Shown here piece after piece: positions 43,950 through 52,303 of a stretch of DNA of 64,000 bases. The translations under genes and the position numbers were made by a program. Origin of the DNA: Streptomyces rapamycinicus NRRL 5491 (lineage in GTDB: Bacteria; Actinomycetota; Actinomycetes; Streptomycetales; Streptomycetaceae). The stretch's first letter is position 1. Each line of letters starts with the position of its first letter. The notes under the pieces are model-generated. The model was not told the origin of the DNA, made no database searches, and saw only the letters and a program-made list of their open reading frames with translations. The stretch is taken from positions 11,656,001-11,720,000 of the forward strand of contig NZ_CP085193.1 in the NCBI RefSeq assembly GCF_024298965.1, in the 5' to 3' direction.

Positions 43950-45035
43950 CATGCCGGTCAGCTGGACGACGGCATCGTCGGCGAACAGCCCGCGGCCCGC
44001 CGCGATACGGCGCTCCCGCCACCCGGAGGGCTCGGTGACCGCGTCGAGCAGCCGCACCAGCTCCCACGGGTCCCGCGCGTGGTCCGAGAGCCCCAGCGCC
44101 GCCATCCGCCGGACGCCCTCGCGGCCATGGCCCGGGATGGGGCGGTAGCCGATCACGGGCACACCGGCGGCCAGCGCCTCCAGCGCGGTCTGACCGGCCG
44201 CGTTGTCCACCACGGCCCGTACGGCGGCCAGCAGACCCGGCATGTCCGGCTCCCAGCCGAGGGCCGCCACCTCCGGGCGGCGCGACAGCTCGGCGCGCAG
44301 CCGCTCGTCCCGGCCGCACAGCACCACCGGCAGATACCCCGCCCCGGACACCAGCCGCGCGGTGTCCGCCACGCGTGTGCCCGCGCCCCACGCCCCCACG
44401 GACAGCAGCACCGGCGGCCTCCCGGGCGCGAGCGCGCCCAGGCGCCGCCGCCACCGCCCCGCGCCGTGCGCCGGGCCGAAGAAGCGCGCCGCCACCACCG
44501 GCCCGGTGGCCACCGACGGGCGGCCCAGTGCCCGGCGCACGGTGTCGGCGGCGTCCGGGGTGACACACAGATGCAGATCGTTGCCCGGGTGCAGCCACTG
44601 GCGGTGCACCGCGAAATCGGTCACCACGACCGCGCTGGGCACCCCCAGGGCCCCGCGCGCCCGCAGTCTGCCGGTCAGCTGCGCGGCCAGGTGGAACACC
44701 GGGACGACGACGTCCGGCCGTTCCCGCTCCACCAGCGCCAGCAGCCGGTCCTCGGCGAGCGCGGCCAGCGGGGCACTGCCCGGCCGGGGGCCTTTGCCGG
44801 GGCGGAAGAACGCCCGGTAGATGCCCTCGTACACCACCGGTGCGCGGCGGATGGCCGTCCGGTAGAACGAACGCAGCCCCGCCCCGATCCGGTGCGGCAA
44901 CAACTCCAGCACGTCCACCCGGCCGGCCCCCTGGCCCCGGTCCTCCAGCCTGCGGACCAGTTCGGCGGCGACCGCGTCATGTCCGGCTCCCATCCCGGCG
45001 CTGACAACGAGAAAGCGTGCCGACAGCGGGTGCAT
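43926..45035 (-). CDS. MGDG-synthase-like glycosyltransferase (GT28)
   Basis: 369 residues from ATG 45035, with GGAGG five bases upstream (an upstream ATG at 45077 lacks one). The N-terminal domain has VVSAGMGAGHDAVAAELVRRLE, the GAGH motif of diacylglycerol/ceramide glycosyltransferases, then VVPVFHLAAQLTGRLRARG and DFAVHRQWLHPG. The C-terminal sugar-nucleotide domain shows VDNAAGQTALEALAAGVPVIGYRPIPGHGREGVRRM. Expected to glycosylate diacylglycerol or another lipid at the membrane. Divergent from SDR, DMT transporter and deacetylase genes. Confidence 0.85.
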   Translation of the reverse strand: MHPLSARFLVVSAGMGAGHDAVAAELVRRLEDRGQGAGRVDVLELLPHRIGAGLRSFYRTAIRRAPVVYEGIYRAFFRPGKGPRPGSAPLAALAEDRLLALVERERPDVVVPVFHLAAQLTGRLRARGALGVPSAVVVTDFAVHRQWLHPGNDLHLCVTPDAADTVRRALGRPSVATGPVVAARFFGPAHGAGRWRRRLGALAPGRPPVLLSVGAWGAGTRVADTARLVSGAGYLPVVLCGRDERLRAELSRRPEVAALGWEPDMPGLLAAVRAVVDNAAGQTALEALAAGVPVIGYRPIPGHGREGVRRMAALGLSDHARDPWELVRLLDAVTEPSGWRERRIAAGRGLFADDAVVQLTGMVARPAAR

Positions 45036-45170
45036 GACCACCTCCGATGGTGCGAGGCGCGGCTCCTCATGGCTCACTGGAGGTATCCGCTCCGCATGCC
45101 GTCAAACCGCGCGCTCGACGGCCGGTGACCCAGGACCAGCGGCCGGTCGGCGGCGAGACAGGGAGATGCC

Positions 45171-45989
45171 ATGATCCGCCCCCTCCCGGACACCCCCCTG
45201 GATCGCGGCCAGGTACGGGACACCGGGCATCCGGCAGCCCCCGGGACGAGGGTCGCGCTGGTGACCGGCGCCTCCTCGGGCATCGGGGCCGCCATCGCCG
45301 ACCGGATCGCGGCCGAGGGCGGATGGCGGCTGCTGGTCAGCGGCCGCCACCGGGAACGGCTCGACCGCGTGGCCGCCAGGACGTCGGCCCTCGCCCTCCC
45401 CGCCGATCTGGCCGCGCCGGAGGGCCCGGAGGCGCTCTTCAGGGACGCCCTCCGTGCCGCCGGACGGGTGGATCTGCTGGTCGCGGGGGCGGGCGTGGGC
45501 TGGGCGGGCCCGTTCGCCACCATGCCGCCCGCCGCTATCGACCAGGTGGTCCGCGTCGATCTGCTCGCCGCGATGCGCCTGGTCCGCATGGTCGTCCCCC
45601 GGATGGAGGCCGAGCGGCGCGGGCAGATCGTGCTGATCGGCTCGGTGGCCGGGACCGTCGGGGTGCGCGGCGAGGCGGTGTACTCCGCGGCCAAGGCCGC
45701 GCTCGGCGTCTTCGCCGACGCCCTGCGCCACGAGCTGGGCCGGGCCGGGGTGCGCGTCACCCATGTGGTCCCCGGCGTGGTGGACACCCCGTTCTTCGCC
45801 CGGCGCGGCGCCCCGTACACCCGGCGGCTGCCCCGCCCGCTGCCGCCCGAGCGGATCGCCGACGCGGTCTGGGAGGCGGTCGAGCACGGCCGGGACGAGG
45901 TGTACGTACCGGCCTGGATGCGGCTGCCGGCGGTGGTCCGGGCCCTGGCCCCCCGGCTGTACCACCGGTTGGCCACACGCTTCGGGTGA
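45171..45989 (+). CDS. SDR family oxidoreductase
   Basis: 272 residues. TGASSGIG cofactor loop near residue 33, VAGAGVG in place of NNAG, catalytic Ser in LIGSVAG, Tyr-x-x-x-Lys in YSAAKAALG, and a C-terminal stretch ([28 protein letters not shown]) that may associate with the membrane or a lipid substrate, as in several DltE/YqjQ-like SDRs. CAGGGAG precedes the ATG. First gene of a three-gene cluster with the DMT transporter and deacetylase. Confidence 0.85.
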   Translation: MIRPLPDTPLDRGQVRDTGHPAAPGTRVALVTGASSGIGAAIADRIAAEGGWRLLVSGRHRERLDRVAARTSALALPADLAAPEGPEALFRDALRAAGRVDLLVAGAGVGWAGPFATMPPAAIDQVVRVDLLAAMRLVRMVVPRMEAERRGQIVLIGSVAGTVGVRGEAVYSAAKAALGVFADALRHELGRAGVRVTHVVPGVVDTPFFARRGAPYTRRLPRPLPPERIADAVWEAVEHGRDEVYVPAWMRLPAVVRALAPRLYHRLATRFG

Positions 45990-45995
45990 CCCCCG

Positions 45996-46949
45996 GTGAG
46001 CGCCCTGACCGTCGTACTGGCCCTGCTGTCCGCACTGGGCAACGGAGCGGCCTCGGTACTGCAGCGGCGGGCCGCGATGGACCAGGTCCGGGAGGAGCGG
46101 GGCGACGGCGGGCCGATGCGGAGCCTGCTGCGGCTGGCGCGGCTGCTGCGCCGCCCGTTCTGGCTGGCCGGTCTCGCCGCGATGATGGTGTCCGCGGTGG
46201 CGCAGGTGGGCGCGCTGGCGGTCGGGCGGCTCTCGGTGGTCCAGCCGCTGCTGGTCAGCGAGCTGCTGTTCACGCTGGTGGTCGGCAGTCTGGTGTTCCG
46301 CCACCGCCCGGACGGCCGGACCTGGCTGTCGTTCGTGATGCTCGCCGCCGGGCTCGCGCTGTTCCTGGTGGCGGCCGACCCCTCCAGCGGCTCGCCCACC
46401 GCGCGCAACGGCCACTGGATGCCGGTGGGCGTGGTGGTGGCCATCGTCGTGGGCGCCCTGATCGCGGTGGCCCGGGTGCTGCGCGGGGCCGCGCGCGCCG
46501 TGGCCCTGGGCAGCGCCACCGCCGCCTGCTTCGCCTGCACCGCGGCGCTGATCAAGGAGTTGACCGGGCGGTTCCCCGGTGGGGTGGTGGAGGTGCTCAC
46601 CGACTGGCCGCTGTACGCGGTGTGCGCCGTGGGACTGCTGAGCTTCCTGCTGCTGCAGAGCACCCTGCGTGCGGGCACCCTGGCCGCCTCGCAGCCCGCG
46701 CTCACCCTCGGCGACGCCCTGGTCAGCATCGCGCTGGGCTGGATGCTGTTCGGCGAGCGCATCGAGCTGGGGCTGCGCATCGTGCCCGAAGTGGCCGGGA
46801 TCCTGCTGATGGCGGCCGGAATCGTGGGCCTGACCCGCTCGCCCGCCATGTCCGGCGCCTGGGACCAGGCCGTCCCCGAACCGCCGCGGAACGCCGGGAC
46901 ACCGCTTCCCGGCGGGCGGAGCGGCCCCGGCGGCGAGGGAACACCATGA
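45996..46949 (+). CDS. DMT-superfamily membrane transporter (EamA-like)
   Basis: 317 residues from GTG 45996, 6 bp after the SDR stop. About nine to ten TM helices in two homologous halves: VLALLSALGNGAASVLQRRA, VVQPLLVSELLFTLVVG, then LYAVCAVGLLSFLLLQSTLR and ASQPALTLGDALVSIALGWMLFGERI. The pattern fits EamA/nucleotide-sugar or lipid-linked exporters. Could export a sugar or lipid made by the neighbouring enzymes; unproven. Its stop overlaps the deacetylase start by ATGA. Confidence 0.8.
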   Translation: MSALTVVLALLSALGNGAASVLQRRAAMDQVREERGDGGPMRSLLRLARLLRRPFWLAGLAAMMVSAVAQVGALAVGRLSVVQPLLVSELLFTLVVGSLVFRHRPDGRTWLSFVMLAAGLALFLVAADPSSGSPTARNGHWMPVGVVVAIVVGALIAVARVLRGAARAVALGSATAACFACTAALIKELTGRFPGGVVEVLTDWPLYAVCAVGLLSFLLLQSTLRAGTLAASQPALTLGDALVSIALGWMLFGERIELGLRIVPEVAGILLMAAGIVGLTRSPAMSGAWDQAVPEPPRNAGTPLPGGRSGPGGEGTP

Positions 46950-47680
46950 GCGTGCGCCACCGCTCCGGTGTCCTGGTGCGCAACGCCGCGCTGCTCGCGG
47001 CGGCCGCGCACCTCGCCCCCGCCGGCACCTGGCTGCCCGGGCCCCGGCGCGCCCTGTTCCCCACCCTGGCGGGCCGCGGCCGGCGCGGCCATGTGGCCCT
47101 CACCTTCGACGACGGACCCGATCCACGCACCACCCCGCGCTTCCTCCAGGTGCTCGACGAGCTGGGTGTCCGCGCCACCTTCTTCGTCCTGGGGGACGGC
47201 GTGACGCGCTTCCCGCACACCACCCTGGAGATCGTCCGCCGGGGGCATGAGCTCGCCGTCCACGGCTGGACCCACAGCCGCCCCTGGCTGCCCACGGTGT
47301 CCCGGGACGCCCACGAGGTGGCCCGGGCCGCCCGCGCGATCCGGCTGGCCACCGGCGCGGTGCCGCGGTGGTACCGGCCGCCTTACGGCATCCTCACCGG
47401 CGGCCGCTGGCTGGCGGCGGCCCGGGCCGGGCTCACCCCGGTCCTCTGGTCGGCCTGGGGGCGCGACTGGACCGCGGACGCCACCCCGGGGTCGGTGGCC
47501 GCCGCCGTACGGCGCGATCTGCGCGGCGGGGCCACCGTTCTGCTGCACGACACCGACCGCGCCGCGGCCACGGGCTGCTGGCGCGCCACGCTGGCCGCGC
47601 TGCCCGTGCTGGTGGCGGAGTGCCGGGCCGCGGGTCTGCAGGTGGGACCGCTGGCCGAGCACGGGATACGACACCGATGA
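46946..47680 (+). CDS. Polysaccharide deacetylase (NodB domain)
   Basis: 244 residues, ATG overlapping the previous stop. NodB motifs: TFDDGPD (53-59, catalytic base and metal ligand), HGWTH (His106 and His110, metal ligands), RPPYG (about 149-153) and LLHDTD near the end (catalytic His). An N-terminal hydrophobic segment (8-28) may anchor it. Removes N- or O-acetyl groups from sugars at the cell surface. Final gene of the SDR-DMT-deacetylase set; only two bases separate its stop from that of the convergent fumarase. Confidence 0.9.
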   Translation: MSVRHRSGVLVRNAALLAAAAHLAPAGTWLPGPRRALFPTLAGRGRRGHVALTFDDGPDPRTTPRFLQVLDELGVRATFFVLGDGVTRFPHTTLEIVRRGHELAVHGWTHSRPWLPTVSRDAHEVARAARAIRLATGAVPRWYRPPYGILTGGRWLAAARAGLTPVLWSAWGRDWTADATPGSVAAAVRRDLRGGATVLLHDTDRAAATGCWRATLAALPVLVAECRAAGLQVGPLAEHGIRHR

Positions 47681-47682
47681 GC

Positions 47683-49155
47683 TCAGCCGTCGCGCAGCCG
47701 GGCCATCCTCCGGGGGTCCACGATCCGGTCGAAGTCCTCGGCGCCGATGTGGCCGCTGGCGATGGCCGCCTCGCGCAGGGTCGTTCCCTCGGCGGCGGCC
47801 TTACGGGCGATCTCGGCGGCCTTGTCGTGGCCGATCCGCGGGGACAGCGCGGTGACCAGCATCAGCGAACGGGCCAGATAATCGTCGATCCGCTCGCGGT
47901 TCAGCTCGATGCCCTCGACGCAGTACGCGCGCAGCTTCTCGCAGGCGTCGGCGAGGATGCGGGCGGAGTGCAGGAAGTCGCTGATGACCAGCGGCCGTGC
48001 CGCGTTGAGCTGGAAGTTCCCCCGGGTGCCCGCGTGCGCCACGGCGGCGTCGTCGGAGAGCACCTGGATGCACACCATCATCATGGCCTCGCACTGCGTC
48101 GGGTTGACCTTGCCGGGCATGCTGGAGCTGCCGGGCTCGTTCGCGGGCAGCGTCAGCTCCCCGATCCCGCCGTGCGGGCCGGAGGCGAGCCAGCGGATAT
48201 CGTCGGCGATCTTCATCAGGGGGACGGCGAGACCCCGCAGCCCGGCGGAGGCGGCCACCATGGTGTCCACACCGCTCTGCGCCGCGAAGGAGTTGGACGC
48301 CACCTTGAACGGATGGCCGGTGGCCACGGCGATCTCCCGGGCCACCGCCGGTCCGAAGCCCTCGGGGGCGCCCAGACCGGTGCCGACCGCCGTGCCGCCG
48401 ATGGCGAGCTGGTACAGATCCGGCAGCGTGGCCCGCAGCCGCTCCAGCGCGTCGGAGAGCTGGGCGGCGTAGCCGGACCACTCCTGCCCCACGGAGAGGG
48501 GGACCGCGTCCCGCAGATGGGTGCGGCCGGTCTTGACGATGTCGTACCAGGTCCGGGACTTGGCGGCGATGGCCTCCTGGAGCAGGCTGACCTGCGGCAG
48601 CAGCGGGTCGTGCAGGACGCGCACCGCGGCGATGTGCATGGCCGTGGGGAAGGTGTCGTTGGAGGACTGGCCCAGATTGACGTGGTCATTGGGGTGCACC
48701 GGCTCCTTGCTGCCCACGACGCCGCCGACCAGCTGGATCGCGCGATTGCTGATGACCTCGTTGACGTTCATATTGGTCTGGGTGCCGGAGCCCGCCTGCC
48801 ACACGTACAGCGGGAAGTGGTCGTCCAGCGCGCCGGAGACCACCTCGTCGGCCACATGCGCGATCAGATCCGCCTGCCACCCCGCCAGCCGCCCCTCCCG
48901 GCCGTTGACCAGCGCGGCGGCCTTCTTCACATAGCCGTACGCGTGGTAGACCGCCTTGGGCATGCGGTCGTCACCGATCGCGAAGTGGACCAGGGCCCGC
49001 TGGGTCTGGGCGCCCCAGTACCGGTCGGCCGGGACCTCGACGGTGCCCAGCGCGTCCGTCTCCCGCCGGGTGCCGGTGGCGTCGATGCGGGTGGGCAGGT
49101 CCCGCCGCACCCTCGGGGTGCCCCGGGGTCCCCGGCGCCGGTGGGGCGTGTTCAT
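47683..49155 (-). CDS. fumC: Class II fumarate hydratase
   Basis: 490 residues from ATG 49155 (MNTPHRRRG), with GGGAG upstream. The fumarase/aspartase signature GSSSMPGKVNPTQCE is intact; GSGTQTNMNVNEVISNRA is the fumarase version of the substrate loop (aspartases have GAGVSTNMNTNEV), and TGRTHLRDAVPLSVGQEWSG carries the catalytic His. Cytosolic, reversible fumarate-to-malate hydration. The N-terminal 40 residues are Arg-rich and extra compared with E. coli FumC. Upstream lies a decayed isocitrate/isopropylmalate dehydrogenase. Confidence 0.92.
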   Translation of the reverse strand: MNTPHRRRGPRGTPRVRRDLPTRIDATGTRRETDALGTVEVPADRYWGAQTQRALVHFAIGDDRMPKAVYHAYGYVKKAAALVNGREGRLAGWQADLIAHVADEVVSGALDDHFPLYVWQAGSGTQTNMNVNEVISNRAIQLVGGVVGSKEPVHPNDHVNLGQSSNDTFPTAMHIAAVRVLHDPLLPQVSLLQEAIAAKSRTWYDIVKTGRTHLRDAVPLSVGQEWSGYAAQLSDALERLRATLPDLYQLAIGGTAVGTGLGAPEGFGPAVAREIAVATGHPFKVASNSFAAQSGVDTMVAASAGLRGLAVPLMKIADDIRWLASGPHGGIGELTLPANEPGSSSMPGKVNPTQCEAMMMVCIQVLSDDAAVAHAGTRGNFQLNAARPLVISDFLHSARILADACEKLRAYCVEGIELNRERIDDYLARSLMLVTALSPRIGHDKAAEIARKAAAEGTTLREAAIASGHIGAEDFDRIVDPRRMARLRDG

Positions 49156-49293
49156 CGCGTGCTCTCCCAGACGGATGGCAGCCCATCCATACGCACACTC
49201 CGCATCACGGCTGTGGCCCTCCCCGCCAGTGTCGCTCCGCACCGTCCCGGCCGCATCCGGCCGGGACGGCGCCGCGTTCGGCCGATCCGGGCG

Positions 49294-49558
49294 TCAGCCC
49301 CGGCCCGCGCCGCCGTGCACGGCCTTGCTGACGGCGGTGGTGAACTCGGTGGTGGAGGCGGCGCCGCCCGGCGATATCGGGGGCGGAGCCGTGGGACGCC
49401 TGGGCGACCTCCTGGCACACGGTGCGGAACAGCCCGGTGGTGAGCTTGAGGACATTGGCCTTGTGGACGACGGTGAGCTTCTTACGGCGGGAGCGGGCCG
49501 GCTCGAAGGCGACGCGGGCGACCCGCTCGGTGGCCGCCCGGGTGACGGTTCCCATCAT
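49294..49558 (-). pseudogene. Remnant of isocitrate/isopropylmalate dehydrogenase-family gene
   Basis: Three homologous pieces survive in order. [20 protein letters not shown] then [26 protein letters not shown] are typical of NAD-isocitrate/isopropylmalate dehydrogenases (HKAN motif). [10 protein letters not shown] is the conserved later loop, and in another frame [21 protein letters not shown] ends at TGA 49294. The N-terminal third, the catalytic middle (including the DxxxD metal site) and the ANP segment are deleted, and there is a frameshift. Clearly decayed, not expressed as an enzyme. Confidence 0.75.
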
Positions 49559-49687
49559 GATGGCCGTGTCGGGCGTGGGCTTTCAGCAGGCACCGAGTAC
49601 TTCGTCCATATGCTCGGCCCGATGGCCCTGACCAGCCTGGCCATCATCGCCTTCGCCGTCCTCACCGGGGCCATCACCGTCACCTGA
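49559..49687 (+). other. Possible gene remnant, hydrophobic C-terminal fragment
   Basis: Abuts the pseudogene head-to-head. One plus frame reads GTEYFVHMLGPMALTSLAII then a short hydrophobic end and TGA at 49685-49687, like the last TM helix of a membrane protein, but there is no credible start or upstream body. May be a deletion-junction remnant. Confidence 0.3.
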
Positions 49688-49720
49688 CCCCGGCCATCAT
49701 CGGCCCGGCACCCCGGGACC

Positions 49721-50671
49721 TCAGATCCGGGTGCGCAGCCGGATGAGGGTGCCGTCCGCGTCGGCCTGCATCTGCACCACGTCGCACAGCATGCGGACGC
49801 CCCACAGCCCGAACCCGGGCTCGGAGTCGGCCGGCGGGGCGAAGCCCCACAGCGCGTCCGGGTACCAGTGGCCGGGCCCGGAGATCTCGCAGACCAGATC
49901 GCCGTCGTGGACCCACGTGCCCAGCCGCGCCGGGGCCCCGCCGTGCCGGATCGCGGTGGTGGACACCTCGCTCACGGCCGCGACCATGTTGCGCAGCGCG
50001 TCATGGCCCATGCCGTGCCGGCTCGCCCGCTCGGCCACGAAGGTGCGCACGGCGTCCAGGTCGGTCGAGACGATCGACACGGACTCGGCCGTGCGCGGGG
50101 CGGACGGCAGGGGGCGCCGGTCGCAGGTGGCGCTGAACGGGCCGGGGTCGGTGTAGGCGTCGCTCTTCTCCGGACCCTGGCCGTCGATGATCTCGGGGTG
50201 GGTCTGGCGCGCGTAGGCGAGGATCTCGGGGTGCAGCAGACGACGGTCGTAGCAGCAGATGGCGCGGGCGCCGGAGTGGGCGAAGGCCGCGTTGACGATC
50301 GACTCGTAGCGCGCCCACTCCACCACCTCGAGCGGGGTACGGCCCTGCCACACCGGTTCGGCGATCACCCGGACCCGGCGCGGCTTCTCGGCCTTCACGA
50401 AGGAGTCATAGGCGGCGATGGTCTTGACGGGGTGCTGGTACCAGCTGAGCGCCTCCTCGAACTGCACCGCCTTGGCGTCCGGCCCGAGCGCGTCCCGCAG
50501 CGCGTCGATGTTGGAGGTGGCCGCGACGACGGCCACGGCGTCGTCCGCCTCCAGGCCTTCGCGGAGGAACGGGACGCAGATGTCGACCACGTCCTCCTCG
50601 TCGCGGTAGAGGAATCCGCGATGCATCATCGCATCGCGGTGGTCCGCGACGGGGCTGCTCGGGCTGGTCAT
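49721..50671 (-). CDS. MEDS-domain / anti-sigma ATPase regulatory protein (RsbA-like)
   Basis: 316 residues from ATG 50671, GGGAGG four bases upstream. Residues 20-175 are a MEDS sensory domain (HRGFLYRDEEDVVDICVPFLREGLEADDAVAVVA; ICCYDRRLLHPEILAYARQTHPEII). Residues 210-310 are a GHKL ATPase: VRTFVAERASRHGMGHDALRNMVAAVSEVSTTAIRHGG (N box) and GFGLWGVRMLCDVVQM (G box). This architecture is common in Streptomyces anti-sigma kinase-like regulators of stress sigma factors. No partner sigma gene is adjacent. Confidence 0.85.
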   Translation of the reverse strand: MTSPSSPVADHRDAMMHRGFLYRDEEDVVDICVPFLREGLEADDAVAVVAATSNIDALRDALGPDAKAVQFEEALSWYQHPVKTIAAYDSFVKAEKPRRVRVIAEPVWQGRTPLEVVEWARYESIVNAAFAHSGARAICCYDRRLLHPEILAYARQTHPEIIDGQGPEKSDAYTDPGPFSATCDRRPLPSAPRTAESVSIVSTDLDAVRTFVAERASRHGMGHDALRNMVAAVSEVSTTAIRHGGAPARLGTWVHDGDLVCEISGPGHWYPDALWGFAPPADSEPGFGLWGVRMLCDVVQMQADADGTLIRLRTRI

Positions 50672-50786
50672 CGGGCCTCCCTGGGGCTCGGCCGGCGAAA
50701 ACACGCGGTGCGTCATCGAATTTCCGGACGGTATAGCGCAGTCTGCCACTTCCCCGGCCCGGTGCGCAGCCTGTTCCGGCCATACA

Positions 50787-50815
50787 TGGACGGCGTCCTG
50801 ACGGTGCATTAGCAT
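50787..50815 (+). promoter_or_regulatory. Leaderless promoter of alpha/beta hydrolase gene
   Basis: -35 TGGACG (50787-50792), 17-nt spacer, -10 TAGCAT (50810-50815). The GTG start at 50824 begins nine bases after the -10 and there is no Shine-Dalgarno, so the transcript probably begins at the start codon. Confidence 0.55.
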
Positions 50816-50823
50816 TCTCGGGC

Positions 50824-51705
50824 GTGACAGAGCTGAAGAACATCAACGCAAATGGACTTGATTTCGGGTATTTCGAAGCGGGCCCGGCCGACGCCCCATT
50901 GGCGCTCTGCTTGCACGGCTTCCCGGACTCCGCGCACTCCTGGCGCCATCTGCTTCCCGCGCTCGCGGACGCGGGCTACCACGCCGTGGCGCCCTTCCTG
51001 AGGGGCTACGCGCCCAGCGGCATACCCGCCGACGGCGCCTACCAGGCGGGTGCGATCGCGGCGGACGCCAACGCGCTCCACGAGGCGTTCGGCGGCGACG
51101 GCGACGCCGTGCTCATCGGCCATGACTGGGGCGCCATCGCCGCGTACGGCGCCACCGGCAGCGCCCCCGGGCGCTGGCGGCGCGCGGTCACGATGTCGGT
51201 GCCCCCGCTGGGCGGGGTGCTGGCCGACTTCTTCAACTATGACTACGGCCAGTTCAAGCGCTCCTTCTACATCTTCCTGTTCCAGACGCCGCTGGCCGAG
51301 GCCGGGGCGGCGGCGCACGACATGGCCCTGATCGACGGTCTGTGGCGCGACTGGTCGCCCGGGTACAAGGACGCCGCCGAGGACATCGCGCACGTCAAGG
51401 AGAGCCTGCGGGACCCGGCCCACCTCGCCGCCGCGATCGGCTACTACCGGGCGCTGTTCGACCCGTCGCGCCATGTGGAGGCGTACGCGGCCGAGCAGGA
51501 GGCCGTCACCCGGACCGGGGAGGTCCCCATCCTCTATCTGCACGGCACCGATGACGGCTGCATCGGCGCCGATGTCGTCCAGGGGGCCGGGGACCACCTG
51601 CCCGCGGGCTCGCGGATGGAACTGATCGACGGCACCGGGCACTTCCTCCACCTGGAGCGGCCCGAGCGGATCAACCGGGAGGTCCTGGCCTGGCTCGCCG
51701 GGTGA
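50824..51705 (+). CDS. Alpha/beta hydrolase (epoxide hydrolase/dehalogenase-like)
   Basis: 293 residues. Nucleophile elbow GHDWGAIAAYG, with Asp as nucleophile as in epoxide hydrolases and haloalkane dehalogenases, an oxyanion HGFPDS motif near 31, acidic partner in HGTDDGCIG and catalytic His in GTGHFLHLE. No signal peptide. Probably hydrolyses an epoxide or ester. Start GTG 50824, leaderless. Alone between the RsbA-like gene (divergent) and the hypothetical gene. Confidence 0.88.
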   Translation: MTELKNINANGLDFGYFEAGPADAPLALCLHGFPDSAHSWRHLLPALADAGYHAVAPFLRGYAPSGIPADGAYQAGAIAADANALHEAFGGDGDAVLIGHDWGAIAAYGATGSAPGRWRRAVTMSVPPLGGVLADFFNYDYGQFKRSFYIFLFQTPLAEAGAAAHDMALIDGLWRDWSPGYKDAAEDIAHVKESLRDPAHLAAAIGYYRALFDPSRHVEAYAAEQEAVTRTGEVPILYLHGTDDGCIGADVVQGAGDHLPAGSRMELIDGTGHFLHLERPERINREVLAWLAG

Positions 51706-51927
51706 CCGGGCGGCCCTGGGCGCGTGCCAAGCAGCCATATGGCGTGTGAGCAGGGCATTTTCCAACGCGGAACGCGATGCGGCCGCGGCGGGACCCCGAC
51801 CGGGGGCGGACCCGGTCGAGCCGCCGCGGCCGTCGCTTTACCGCCGGTATACCGCCGCTGATCCACCCTCTTCCATGCTGGACGCATCGCTACAGCCGCC
51901 CGGTAGGGACGCGTCTGGAGAGGGCCT

Positions 51928-52251
51928 GTGAACGTCGACCAGCAGCATCAGCCTCATGTCGAGGACGAACCCCTCTACGCCTGGAGCACGTTTCAGCTCT
52001 GCGGCGGGGTGGAGGGGTCCGGCCCGAGCGGCACCTGCCGGGCCGAACGCACCGCCCGTGCCTGTCTCGAAGCGGCGCTCCAGGCCACCGCGGCCCACTC
52101 CGGGGCGTACTCCTGGGGCCAGCTCAGCCGGGTGTCCGCGGATATCGACCTGCCCTTCCACCTGTGGGCGCGGGATCCGCTCGCCTGGGCCGAACCGGGG
52201 CCGAAGAAGACGGTCACGTGGCGTCCGGGCGCGGCTCCGCACCCGCAGTGA
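51928..52251 (+). CDS. Small hypothetical protein
   Basis: 107 residues from GTG 51928 with GGAGAGGG upstream. Features: an N-terminal acidic/His segment, YAWSTFQLCGGVEGSG, and paired Cys (three in total: CGG, CRAE, ACLE). A Trp-rich C-terminus (DIDLPFHLWARDPLAW). No family recognised. Lies 52 bp upstream of the DUF574 methyltransferase in the same direction, perhaps in one transcript. Confidence 0.5.
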   Translation: MNVDQQHQPHVEDEPLYAWSTFQLCGGVEGSGPSGTCRAERTARACLEAALQATAAHSGAYSWGQLSRVSADIDLPFHLWARDPLAWAEPGPKKTVTWRPGAAPHPQ

Positions 52252-52303
52252 TCCGGAACCGTCGGGGGTGAGGCGAGGCAGTGCTAGTGGTAAGGGAATC
52301 ACG

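Noticed and set aside
45047..47680. Long plus-strand frame (about 870 codons) overlapping the SDR, DMT and deacetylase genes
   Set aside because: Its 3' part contains the real deacetylase frame; the upstream portion is a shifted-frame shadow of the other two genes.
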